Assembly (NCBI GenBank): GCA_013140405.1
Contig: JABFSV010000341.1
Location: 1-5,359, forward strand
DNA length: 5,359 nt
Source of the DNA: Methyloglobulus sp.
GTDB lineage: Bacteria > Pseudomonadota > Gammaproteobacteria > Methylococcales > Methylomonadaceae
Reading direction: 5' to 3'
In this document: positions 1-5,359 of the stretch, piece after piece
Numbering within the stretch: position 1 is the stretch's first letter
Layout: every line of letters starts with the position of its first letter
The notes under the pieces: generated by a model
The model's input: the letters and a program-made list of their open reading frames with translations, nothing else
Told to the model about the DNA's origin: nothing
Databases searched by the model: none
Made by a program: the position numbers and the translations under genes

Positions 1-1474
1 GGAAAGTGAAGCTGCGGAAAGAATGGCAAAATTCCTGAACAAGAAAATCAAGCATGTGGTCTATATCGTCAAAGAAAACCGGACGTACGACCAAGTGCTG
101 GGTGATCTTGCCATTTGCAATGGCGATCCGTCATTAGCCATTATGTCGCCTTTTAGCCCTAACCATAAGAAGCTGGCGTTGGATTTCTTCACGCTGGACA
201 ACTTCTATGACAGCGGCGAAACCTCTGGCGTGGGCTGGAACTGGAGTACGGCAGCCAGAACCAATGATTCCATCGAAAAAACCCAGCCACCTAACTATGC
301 AGGTCGTGGTTTGTCTTATGATTGGGAAGGCGACAACCGCAACATCAATGTTAGTTTACCTTTGTCTGAACGACTAGCGGCAAGGCCAAGCACACCCAAT
401 GATCCCGATGTACTGGCCGGAACGTCGGATATTGCTGCCCCCGACTCTTCCGACGGAGAAGAAAACGCCGGTTATCTATGGAATTCTGCGTTGCGTAAAG
501 GTTTAACAATCCGCAATTATGGCTTCTATGTTGACAATCTAGGAAGTTCAAATGCTCTGACCCCAGAGCAACTCGCGCATCCTTTTGCTGCGGGTATAAA
601 GCAAGCTGTAGCCGCCAAACAAGCGTTGGCACCATATACCGATGCTTATTTCCGTGGCTACGATCAGAACAATTCTGATTTCTATCTGTACAAAGAATGG
701 GAACGGGAGTTCGACCAATACGCCACAAAAGGGAAATTGCCTAACTTGTCATTTATCCGTTTGCCACATGACCATTTCGGTAATTTTGGATCTGCCAAAT
801 TTGGAATCAACACGGTCGAAACCCAGATGGCCGATAACGATTATGCGACTGGATTAGTCATCGAAAAAATCGCCAACAGCCCCTTTAAGGACAACACTTT
901 GGTCTTTATTGTCGAGGACGATGCCCAAAATGGCGGTGATCATGTTGACCCTCACCGCAGTTTTGCTTATATCGTTGGGCCTTACGTCAAGCACGGCGCA
1001 CTTGTAACAAAGCCTTACACCACCGTCAGCTTGTTGCATACGATGTCTGAAATTTTGGGCTTGGAACCAATGGGCTTGAATGATGGCTTGTCTGAGTTCA
1101 TGGATGTCTTTGATGTCAAGCAAAAAGACTGGACGTATAAAGCGGAAATCCCAGAAGTCTTGTACACAACTTTATTGCCGTTGCCTACCCCTACGTTGGC
1201 GGCAGTCGGTTTTAAAGGTGCGAAATGCAATTCTCAAAACCTGCATACCGCAAGTTATTGGGCTAGCAAGATGGAAGGCCAAAACTTTGAAACCGAAGAC
1301 AAGCTTGATGAAGCACGTTTCAACCGTGCGTTATGGGCGGGCCTGAAAGGTGAAAAGATAGCTTATCCAAGTCATCGCAGTGGCGAGGATTTGAGAGCCA
1401 ATCGCCCAGCCCTGTTGGCAAAGCATAAATCAGCTTTAGAAAGCCAATGCAGCAGTATTGTTACTAGCCGATAA
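1..1474 (+). CDS. Phosphoesterase / alkaline phosphatase-like protein, C-terminal part (5' end outside window), probably of a YncE-phosphatase fusion
   Basis: Metal-dependent phosphoesterase of the AcpA/phospholipase C superfamily (PF04185 type), expected to hydrolyse phosphate mono- or diesters outside the cytoplasm; the substrate is unknown. Numbering from the Met codon at 23, the metal-site motif KENRTYD is at 17-23 (E18/N19), DNFYDSGETSG is at 59-69, FIRLPHDHFG is at 244-253, and VEDDAQNGGDHVDPHRS is at 297-313 with the D299-D300 pair. E/N and D/D pairs are metal ligands in AcpA-type enzymes. All expected motifs are present. The frame is open to the left edge (codons from base 2), and the Met at 23 has no convincing start context and sits directly before the conserved core with no signal peptide. 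I therefore read it as internal, with a YncE-like propeller likely upstream, as in annotated bifunctional YncE/alkaline phosphatase proteins. The stop is TAA at 1472-1474, followed by a strong terminator. Family call is confident; the fusion is inferred. Confidence 0.88.
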   Translation, partial: ESEAAERMAKFLNKKIKHVVYIVKENRTYDQVLGDLAICNGDPSLAIMSPFSPNHKKLALDFFTLDNFYDSGETSGVGWNWSTAARTNDSIEKTQPPNYAGRGLSYDWEGDNRNINVSLPLSERLAARPSTPNDPDVLAGTSDIAAPDSSDGEENAGYLWNSALRKGLTIRNYGFYVDNLGSSNALTPEQLAHPFAAGIKQAVAAKQALAPYTDAYFRGYDQNNSDFYLYKEWEREFDQYATKGKLPNLSFIRLPHDHFGNFGSAKFGINTVETQMADNDYATGLVIEKIANSPFKDNTLVFIVEDDAQNGGDHVDPHRSFAYIVGPYVKHGALVTKPYTTVSLLHTMSEILGLEPMGLNDGLSEFMDVFDVKQKDWTYKAEIPEVLYTTLLPLPTPTLAAVGFKGAKCNSQNLHTASYWASKMEGQNFETEDKLDEARFNRALWAGLKGEKIAYPSHRSGEDLRANRPALLAKHKSALESQCSSIVTSR

Positions 1475-1500
1475 GTTCACTCACCTAAGTCCTATAGACG

Positions 1501-1531
1501 AAAGCGCTAGCAGCCTCTGCTAGCGCTTTTT
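1501..1531 (+). terminator. Rho-independent terminator after the phosphatase gene
   Basis: A perfect 13-bp stem is formed by AAAGCGCTAGCAG (1501-1513) and its reverse complement (1517-1529), with a 3-nt CCT loop and a T run at 1527-1531. It lies 26 bp after the phosphatase stop and ends 28 bp before the receptor ATG. It should end most transcripts of the first gene. The U-tract is only five bases, so some read-through into the receptor gene is possible. Confidence 0.9.
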
Positions 1532-1547
1532 GGTTAATTTTAATAAT

Positions 1548-1553
1548 AAAGAG
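1548..1553 (+). promoter_or_regulatory. Shine-Dalgarno-like AAAGAG that supports the ATG at 1560
   Basis: AAAGAG lies six bases before ATG 1560. It supports that start over the in-frame TTG at 1530, which overlaps the terminator T-run and would put ten charged or polar residues in front of the signal peptide. Confidence 0.55.
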
Positions 1554-1559
1554 CCCTAT

Positions 1560-3608
1560 ATGATTAACGTAAAGCCTATTCAAAGTCTGTTAGTAGTGGC
1601 AATGACAAGCCTATCGCCCACACTTCAGGCTGACGAAAAAATCCCCGAATTAGTTATCACGTCCACTCGTGTTGAACGGGAAGTGTTCAATACACCGCAA
1701 GCCATTTCCATTATCAACGATAAGCAAATCGATGAAGCGAATGTTACATCAACGCCGGATTTATTCCGTAATACCGAGGGTGTTTATATCCAAAAAACCA
1801 ACCTGGGTGGCGGTTCGCCTTTTATTCGCGGCTTGACCGGAAAACAAGTATTAATCTTAGTGGACGGGATTCGCCTGAACAACTCATTTTACCGTTTTGG
1901 CCCGCATCAATACCTGAATACGATTGACCAGAACAGCATCGAGCGGATTGAAGTTGTGCGCGGCCCCAGTTCGGTTCTGTACGGCAGTGATGCCATGGGC
2001 GGCGTGGTGAACATTATCACCAAGAAACGCACAGATTTTCTCGATCCGTTTGCGGCTGAGGGTCTCGCCAGTGCCACTTTCGACAGCGCAACTTCGGGGA
2101 CATCATATAGCGATGAATGGGGCGGTTATGCCACGCATTTACAAGGCGAAGGCAATTTGAACGACTTCGGATGGTTGGTCGGAGGATCCGCCAAAAGCTA
2201 CGACGACCTTCTAGGCGGCGGTGATGTCGGCGAGCAAGTGCCAAGCGGCTATCGTCAATACGATGGCAATTTAAAGTTGAATTATCAATTTAAACCAGGG
2301 ACGGAATTGCAACTGGGCTTTCAATATTTACAACAACTCGATGTGCCTAAAACCAGCGAAGTCACGTTAGATAGAAAAGTCCAATTCAACTATCAACCCC
2401 AAGAACGTGCCTTCACCTATATCGAATACCATGACAGCAATCTGGATTGGTTTGATGACCTGAAGTTTAACATCTCTTACAACAGCCAAGCCGAAGGCGA
2501 AGAAATCATCGCCAAGTTGCCAACTGAAACCAGGGAACTGACGGAAGTCGGGACGATAGGTACGACCTTACAGTTCACCAACGCACTGTTCGACAACAAA
2601 CACCGAATCACTTACGGAACCGAATATTACCATGATGCTTACGAGACCCGAAAGCACAGCATTAACCTGAACACCGGCTTGATCAGTGCTATAAAACCTG
2701 GCGTACCGGACGGCGCAACCTACGATAATTTCGGGGTGTTTATCCAAGATGAATTCGATTTGACCGACCGCTTTAATTTCATATTGGGCGGTCGCTACAG
2801 CCAATTTTCCGCCGAGGGTGAACTGGATCATCCAACGGAGGGGAAAAGAACACTGGCATTGGATGTCAACCAATTTACCGGAAGCCTGCAAGGACTTTAT
2901 AAGATCACGCCTAAGCTCAATCTTATCGCGGGTATCTCCCAAGGATTTCGTGCGCCGAATATGGAGGACTTCTTTGGACGGGTCGATTTTACCTCCGAGA
3001 TTCCCAATACCAACCTGAAGCCGGAAGAATCCGTTAATTATGAAGTTGGCTTGAAGTATTTAGACACCAAGATCTCTGCCGATTTGCATTATTTTTATGC
3101 TGATTATGAAAGCCTGATCGACCGGGTGGACACCTTCGACGCATTAGGCCAGCCAGTGAAACAGCGCCGTAATCTCAATAACGCCACCATCCAAGGTGTT
3201 GAAGGCGGATTTAACTATGACTTTACGCAGCACTGGCGGTTAGGGGCAACTTTGGCATGGACGGAAGGAAGGGATGACAAAGAAATCCCGTTGCGTCGAA
3301 TACCGCCGCTCAATGGTACGGTGCAGTTGCGTTACACCTATAACCCGCAATTCTGGGTCGAGTTGGATTCATTCATCGCAAAAAAACAGGACGAGCTATC
3401 AAACGGCGACAAAACGGATTTGCGGATTCCAGAAGGCGGCACGCCAGGGTATGTGGTATTCAGCTTGAAGTCGGGTTTTAAAAGGACTAAGAACGAGCAG
3501 TTGGCGTTGACCTTTGAGAATATTTTCGATCAAGAATACAAATCTCATGGTTCGGGTATTTATGCGCCGGGACGCAGTGTTGTGGTCAATTATTCCATCA
3601 AGTTTTAA
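1560..3608 (+). CDS. TonB-dependent outer-membrane receptor
   Basis: A 682-residue ligand-gated outer-membrane transporter that imports a scarce ligand using energy delivered by TonB. The ATG at 1560 gives a signal peptide with likely cleavage after LQA (residue 24). A TonB-box-like ELVITSTR follows at 30-37. The plug domain runs to about residue 155 and includes SPFIRGLTGKQVLILVDGIR and RGPSSVLYGSDAMGG (134-148). The rest is a 22-strand type barrel with FRAP at 463-466, NTNLKPE at 483-489, and a C-terminal GSGIYAPGR stretch ending in the terminal Phe typical of BAM substrates. FRAP and NPNL-like motifs are well known in haem receptors but also occur in other receptors, so the ligand (haem, metal chelate, cofactor or phosphorylated compound) is not set by sequence. 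The gene follows a terminator by 28 bp with no obvious promoter of its own, and a tonB gene follows 90 bp later. Full length and intact. Confidence 0.93.
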   Translation: MINVKPIQSLLVVAMTSLSPTLQADEKIPELVITSTRVEREVFNTPQAISIINDKQIDEANVTSTPDLFRNTEGVYIQKTNLGGGSPFIRGLTGKQVLILVDGIRLNNSFYRFGPHQYLNTIDQNSIERIEVVRGPSSVLYGSDAMGGVVNIITKKRTDFLDPFAAEGLASATFDSATSGTSYSDEWGGYATHLQGEGNLNDFGWLVGGSAKSYDDLLGGGDVGEQVPSGYRQYDGNLKLNYQFKPGTELQLGFQYLQQLDVPKTSEVTLDRKVQFNYQPQERAFTYIEYHDSNLDWFDDLKFNISYNSQAEGEEIIAKLPTETRELTEVGTIGTTLQFTNALFDNKHRITYGTEYYHDAYETRKHSINLNTGLISAIKPGVPDGATYDNFGVFIQDEFDLTDRFNFILGGRYSQFSAEGELDHPTEGKRTLALDVNQFTGSLQGLYKITPKLNLIAGISQGFRAPNMEDFFGRVDFTSEIPNTNLKPEESVNYEVGLKYLDTKISADLHYFYADYESLIDRVDTFDALGQPVKQRRNLNNATIQGVEGGFNYDFTQHWRLGATLAWTEGRDDKEIPLRRIPPLNGTVQLRYTYNPQFWVELDSFIAKKQDELSNGDKTDLRIPEGGTPGYVVFSLKSGFKRTKNEQLALTFENIFDQEYKSHGSGIYAPGRSVVVNYSIKF

Positions 3609-3632
3609 ACAGCTTCTTAGTGAGTTTGGCAG

Positions 3633-3664
3633 GGTTTCTGTTGGCATCAGCCCCAACAGAAACC
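3633..3664 (+). repeat. 12-bp perfect inverted repeat between receptor gene and tonB
   Basis: GGTTTCTGTTGG (3633-3644) pairs perfectly with CCAACAGAAACC (3653-3664) around an 8-nt loop. No T run follows (next bases GTTCGGATAATC), so it is not a canonical intrinsic terminator. It starts 24 bp after the receptor stop and ends 34 bp before the tonB start. It may protect the 3' end of the receptor mRNA, act as a leaky or factor-dependent terminator, or be a protein-binding site. Confidence 0.7.
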
Positions 3665-3698
3665 GTTCGGATAATCTTATTCTGGCTCGGAACGACCT

Positions 3699-4607
3699 AT
3701 GAATTTTGCGATCAACCAGACTTTTTTGTCTTCAGCTTTTGTCGTATCAGTTGTGTTACATGGGGTAGCACTCGCTGTTTTGACGCATACTGTGTTCTCC
3801 AATCAAAATCATTTGCTGCAAACCACACGTCCTGAATCGCCAATAGTAAAAACAATCGAAGTATCGTTAAAATCAATATCGCCAACAGCAGAGGAGAATA
3901 ACCAGAGCGACACAGCCATCCCCAAAAACCTTGGCGTTCCGCCTCAATCTATCCCAAGAAAACCTATTCCGACCAAAGCCGCTAAAACAGAACAAGCACA
4001 AAAACCAGCGAGAATAATGGCACTTGCCAAGCAGCCTTCCGAGAATAAAAAGACGAAGGCAACCAAGCAACCAAAGATAAACAACCCCAAGCTGCCAACA
4101 ATAGAAAAGCCTGATATTTTGCTCAGTAAGGCCATCAATCGAAATTTTAAAACTCATAGAGATGTAACGGTATCCGATCAACCGAAGCCCATCCTTACCA
4201 AAGCCACAACGTCAATTGAACAGCGACCGCTTAACAATGCAAAAACCGGGTATGACGGCAATAATCCTGCAATAAACAAACCTTCAGCGCCAGCCGGAAG
4301 TTTAATGACTGCCAACTTAACCAATCACGCCAGTGGAATTTCTTCTGCGTTACCGCCGTTGTTGAAATCAAGGCAACCCGACTACCCTGAAGAAGCCCGT
4401 TGGGAAGAACGCACTGGAAAAGCCATCTTAAAGTTCAAGATTTCCGGCCAAGGCAGCGTCCTAGAGCCTCAAATTACCAAAAGTTCAGGACACCGTGACC
4501 TGGATATGGCTGCTATCAGAGCCATTCAATTTTGGCGTTTCAAGGCTAAGGAAATGCAAGCAGCCACCCAGTGGTATCAATATTCATTTCGTTTTGAATT
4601 AAATTAA
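3699..4607 (+). CDS. tonB: TonB family energy transducer
   Basis: A 302-residue inner-membrane protein that spans the periplasm and passes proton-motive-force energy from ExbB/ExbD to TonB-dependent receptors. One N-terminal membrane segment (about residues 10-32) carries the S17-x3-H21 motif, matching the Ser/His pair of E. coli TonB that couples to ExbB/ExbD. A long hydrophilic linker of about 180 residues is rich in Lys, Pro, Thr, Gln and Asn, without the regular Glu-Pro/Lys-Pro repeats of the enterobacterial protein. The C-terminal TonB_C domain starts near residue 215, with QPDYPEEAR (YP at 229-230), GKAILKFKISGQGSV, SSGHRDLDMAAIRAI and FWRF. The start has a weak GGA seven bases upstream. 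It lies 90 bp after the receptor gene on the same strand, so it is probably the dedicated partner of that receptor. No exbB or exbD is in the window; these must come from elsewhere. Intact. The tonB symbol is at family level; orthology to the housekeeping TonB is not implied. Confidence 0.92.
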   Translation: MNFAINQTFLSSAFVVSVVLHGVALAVLTHTVFSNQNHLLQTTRPESPIVKTIEVSLKSISPTAEENNQSDTAIPKNLGVPPQSIPRKPIPTKAAKTEQAQKPARIMALAKQPSENKKTKATKQPKINNPKLPTIEKPDILLSKAINRNFKTHRDVTVSDQPKPILTKATTSIEQRPLNNAKTGYDGNNPAINKPSAPAGSLMTANLTNHASGISSALPPLLKSRQPDYPEEARWEERTGKAILKFKISGQGSVLEPQITKSSGHRDLDMAAIRAIQFWRFKAKEMQAATQWYQYSFRFELN

Positions 4608-4652
4608 AGCCTACCGAATAAACATTGGTAGGTAATCTCCAAGGCTGTTGAC
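4608..4652 (+). other. tonB 3' untranslated region with a weak hairpin
   Basis: CCTACC at 4610-4615 can pair with GGTAGG at 4627-4632, and the stem can extend by one G-T and one A-T pair. No T run follows, so this is at best a weak or factor-dependent end for the receptor-tonB transcript. No other clear terminator is seen after tonB, so some transcription may continue into the next gene. Confidence 0.4.
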
Positions 4653-4692
4653 AGGTCATAATACCTTCACACTCCCGTCATCATACATTCAC
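4653..4692 (+). promoter_or_regulatory. Tandem Pho-box-like array (predicted PhoB binding site)
   Basis: Four 7-mers recur at exactly 11-bp intervals: AGGTCAT (4653-4659), CCTTCAC (4664-4670), CCGTCAT (4675-4681) and CATTCAC (4686-4692). The 4-bp spacers are AATA, ACTC and CATA. Each 7-mer ends in TCAT or TCAC. A Pho box is known as two direct CTGTCAT-like 7-mers separated by 4 bp, and strong Pho promoters carry tandem boxes. Matches to CTGTCAT are 5, 4, 6 and 4 of 7, so individual units are imperfect but the phasing is exact. It lies upstream of a gene for a probable propeller/phosphatase, the expected kind of PhoB target. The site is predicted, not shown. Confidence 0.62.
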
Positions 4693-4702
4693 ATAAAACA
4701 GC

Positions 4703-4708
4703 TAACTT
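4703..4708 (+). promoter_or_regulatory. Candidate -10 element of the Pho-box promoter
   Basis: TAACTT starts exactly 10 bases after the last Pho-like 7-mer. This is the same distance as between Pho box and -10 in the E. coli phoA and pstS promoters, where PhoB replaces the -35 contact. It matches TATAAT at only three of six positions, which fits an activator-dependent promoter. It would give a start near 4715 and a leader of about 110 bases. Confidence 0.42.
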
Positions 4709-4775
4709 TAAGCCTGTCCTAAACCTCTAAGTGCTTGTATGACAAATGTATTAGGATGCAGAGCTAGTTATAGTA

Positions 4776-4792
4776 ATTCTTAAAATAAGAAA
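4776..4792 (+). repeat. AT-rich palindrome in the leader of the propeller gene
   Basis: ATTCTTA (4776-4782) and TAAGAAT (4786-4792) form a perfect 7-bp inverted repeat around AAA, 35 bases before the ATG. A TATAGT hexamer (4769-4774), close to the -10 consensus, lies just upstream but has no -35 at 16-18 bp. The palindrome could be an operator, a weak mRNA hairpin, or chance in AT-rich DNA. Confidence 0.35.
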
Positions 4793-4814
4793 TCATTTCG
4801 TCACTCAATCCAAC

Positions 4815-4818
4815 GGAG
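4815..4818 (+). promoter_or_regulatory. Ribosome binding site GGAG for the gene at 4828
   Basis: GGAG lies nine bases before ATG 4828, the best Shine-Dalgarno in the window. It fixes the start of a gene whose stop lies beyond the right edge. Confidence 0.75.
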
Positions 4819-4827
4819 ACTGAACAA

Positions 4828-5359
4828 ATGAAACACAATCCCCAAACTTTTACCCTGCATAGCCGTGTGCTGGCTTTAGCCATCGCTGCGGCCTGTTGCG
4901 TCGGCTTGGTCAATGCGGACGATGACCATAAAGATAACAACAGAACAAGCGATTTTACCAAATTCCGCGCACCTGCCAACAATTTGCCCGCTACACGCGA
5001 AGTGTTAATTGACGGTTATCGCGCAGCAGTGCTACCTAGTGGCCGGCTACTGACACCGGCTGGTGTCGAAGTCAATGTCGATGCACCCAAACCGTTTGGT
5101 TTGGCGTTGTCGCCTGATGGCAAGATGCTCGCCACCGTCAACAGCGGTGCTTCACGTTTCAGCGTAAGTTTGATCAACAATATCGGGTCAGCTACACCAA
5201 CAATTAAACGCGTGAACTTGGATGCCACCTTCCTTGGTGTGGTGTTTTCGCCCGACAGCAAGCGCTTCTACGTAGGCGGCGGCCAGAACGGTAATGTTTG
5301 GGTTGGCGATGCCATTGCGGGTCAGATTATTGGCTCGGTAAACCTGAACGGCACTGGCA
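4828..5359 (+). CDS. Secreted YncE-like beta-propeller protein, N-terminal part (3' end outside window), probably a YncE-alkaline phosphatase fusion
   Basis: The first 177 residues are visible and the frame is open to the right edge. A positively charged start and hydrophobic segment (residues 14-28) end in VNA, with likely signal peptidase I cleavage after residue 30, followed by an acidic, charged stretch (DDDHKDNN). After a short linker, GRLLTPAGVEVNVDAPKPFGLALSPDGK (72-99) opens the propeller. A second blade unit has GVVFSPDSKRFYVGGGQNGNVWVGD (137-161). The repeated SPDG/SPDS turns are typical of YncE/WD40-like seven-bladed propellers. The opening (RLLTPAG, then the propeller) resembles annotated bifunctional YncE/alkaline phosphatase proteins, whose C-terminal half is the kind of enzyme seen at the left edge. 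The phosphatase half is outside the window, so the fusion is inferred; a stand-alone YncE-like protein is the alternative. The Cys pair at 23-24 lies in a poor lipobox context, so a soluble periplasmic or exported protein is favoured. A predicted Pho box precedes it. Confidence 0.82.
   Translation, partial: MKHNPQTFTLHSRVLALAIAAACCVGLVNADDDHKDNNRTSDFTKFRAPANNLPATREVLIDGYRAAVLPSGRLLTPAGVEVNVDAPKPFGLALSPDGKMLATVNSGASRFSVSLINNIGSATPTIKRVNLDATFLGVVFSPDSKRFYVGGGQNGNVWVGDAIAGQIIGSVNLNGTG

Noticed and set aside
23..25. ATG 23 as the true start of the phosphoesterase
   Set aside because: The frame continues upstream to the edge, there is no signal peptide after it, and the catalytic core begins within ten residues. 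It looks internal, although a start here cannot be fully excluded without upstream sequence.
1530..1559. TTG at 1530 as start of the receptor gene
   Set aside because: It lies inside the terminator T-run, has the terminator stem in place of a ribosome site, and would place a polar extension before the signal peptide. ATG 1560 has an AAAGAG at six bases and gives a normal signal peptide.
3633..3664. Hairpin as an intrinsic terminator of the receptor gene
   Set aside because: No U-tract follows the stem, so it is listed as an inverted repeat.
4610..4632. CCTACC/GGTAGG hairpin as an intrinsic terminator of tonB
   Set aside because: The stem is short, the loop is long and no T run follows. Kept only as a weak hairpin in the 3' region.
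4648..4653. Consensus TTGACA as a sigma-70 -35 box
   Set aside because: At 16-18 bp downstream the sequence is C-rich (ACTCCC region) with no -10 match. The Pho-box/-10 reading explains the region better.
4863..4899. Lipobox at the Cys pair (residues 23-24) of the propeller protein
   Set aside because: The preceding residues I-A-A-A lack Leu at -3, and a better signal peptidase I site (VNA) follows at residue 30.
4764..5261. Reverse-strand open frames under the propeller gene, and similar ones under the other genes
   Set aside because: They lie opposite clearly coding sequence, have no ribosome sites or recognisable domains, and their composition is that of antisense shadow.
1..5359. CRISPR array, tRNA/rRNA, insertion sequence or attachment site
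   Set aside because: No regularly spaced long repeats, RNA gene signatures, transposase motifs or terminal repeats were seen.

Overview
The window looks like part of a Gram-negative, probably gammaproteobacterial, chromosome. It encodes an outer-membrane TonB-dependent receptor, a TonB protein and exported enzymes, with ATG starts preceded by short Shine-Dalgarno sequences and about half G+C by eye. A methylotroph-like gammaproteobacterium would fit, but that is only an impression; nothing in the window fixes the genus. All four genes lie on the + strand.

Layout: (1) 1-1474 is the 3' part of a phosphoesterase (alkaline phosphatase-like, AcpA/phospholipase C superfamily). Its reading frame is open to the left edge, so it is most likely the C-terminal half of a YncE-propeller/phosphatase fusion. 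(2) 1501-1531 is a near-perfect intrinsic terminator. (3) 1560-3608 is a complete TonB-dependent outer-membrane receptor. (4) 3633-3664 is a 12-bp hairpin without a U-tract in the 90-bp gap. (5) 3699-4607 is a complete TonB with an N-terminal membrane anchor and a C-terminal TonB_C domain. (6) 4608-4827 is a 220-bp regulatory gap holding a Pho-box-like array (four 7-mers at exact 11-bp spacing) with a weak -10 at the canonical distance, followed by an AT-rich palindrome in the leader. (7) 4828 to the right edge is the start of a secreted YncE-like beta-propeller protein, probably the N-terminal half of a second propeller/phosphatase protein.

Working model (inference): two related exported propeller/phosphatase proteins flank a receptor and its own TonB. 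At least the second is predicted to be under PhoB control. This suggests a phosphate-starvation locus in which extracytoplasmic phosphoesterases act together with TonB-energised uptake of a still unknown, possibly phosphorylated, ligand. No exbB/exbD, RNA gene, mobile element or CRISPR array is visible.
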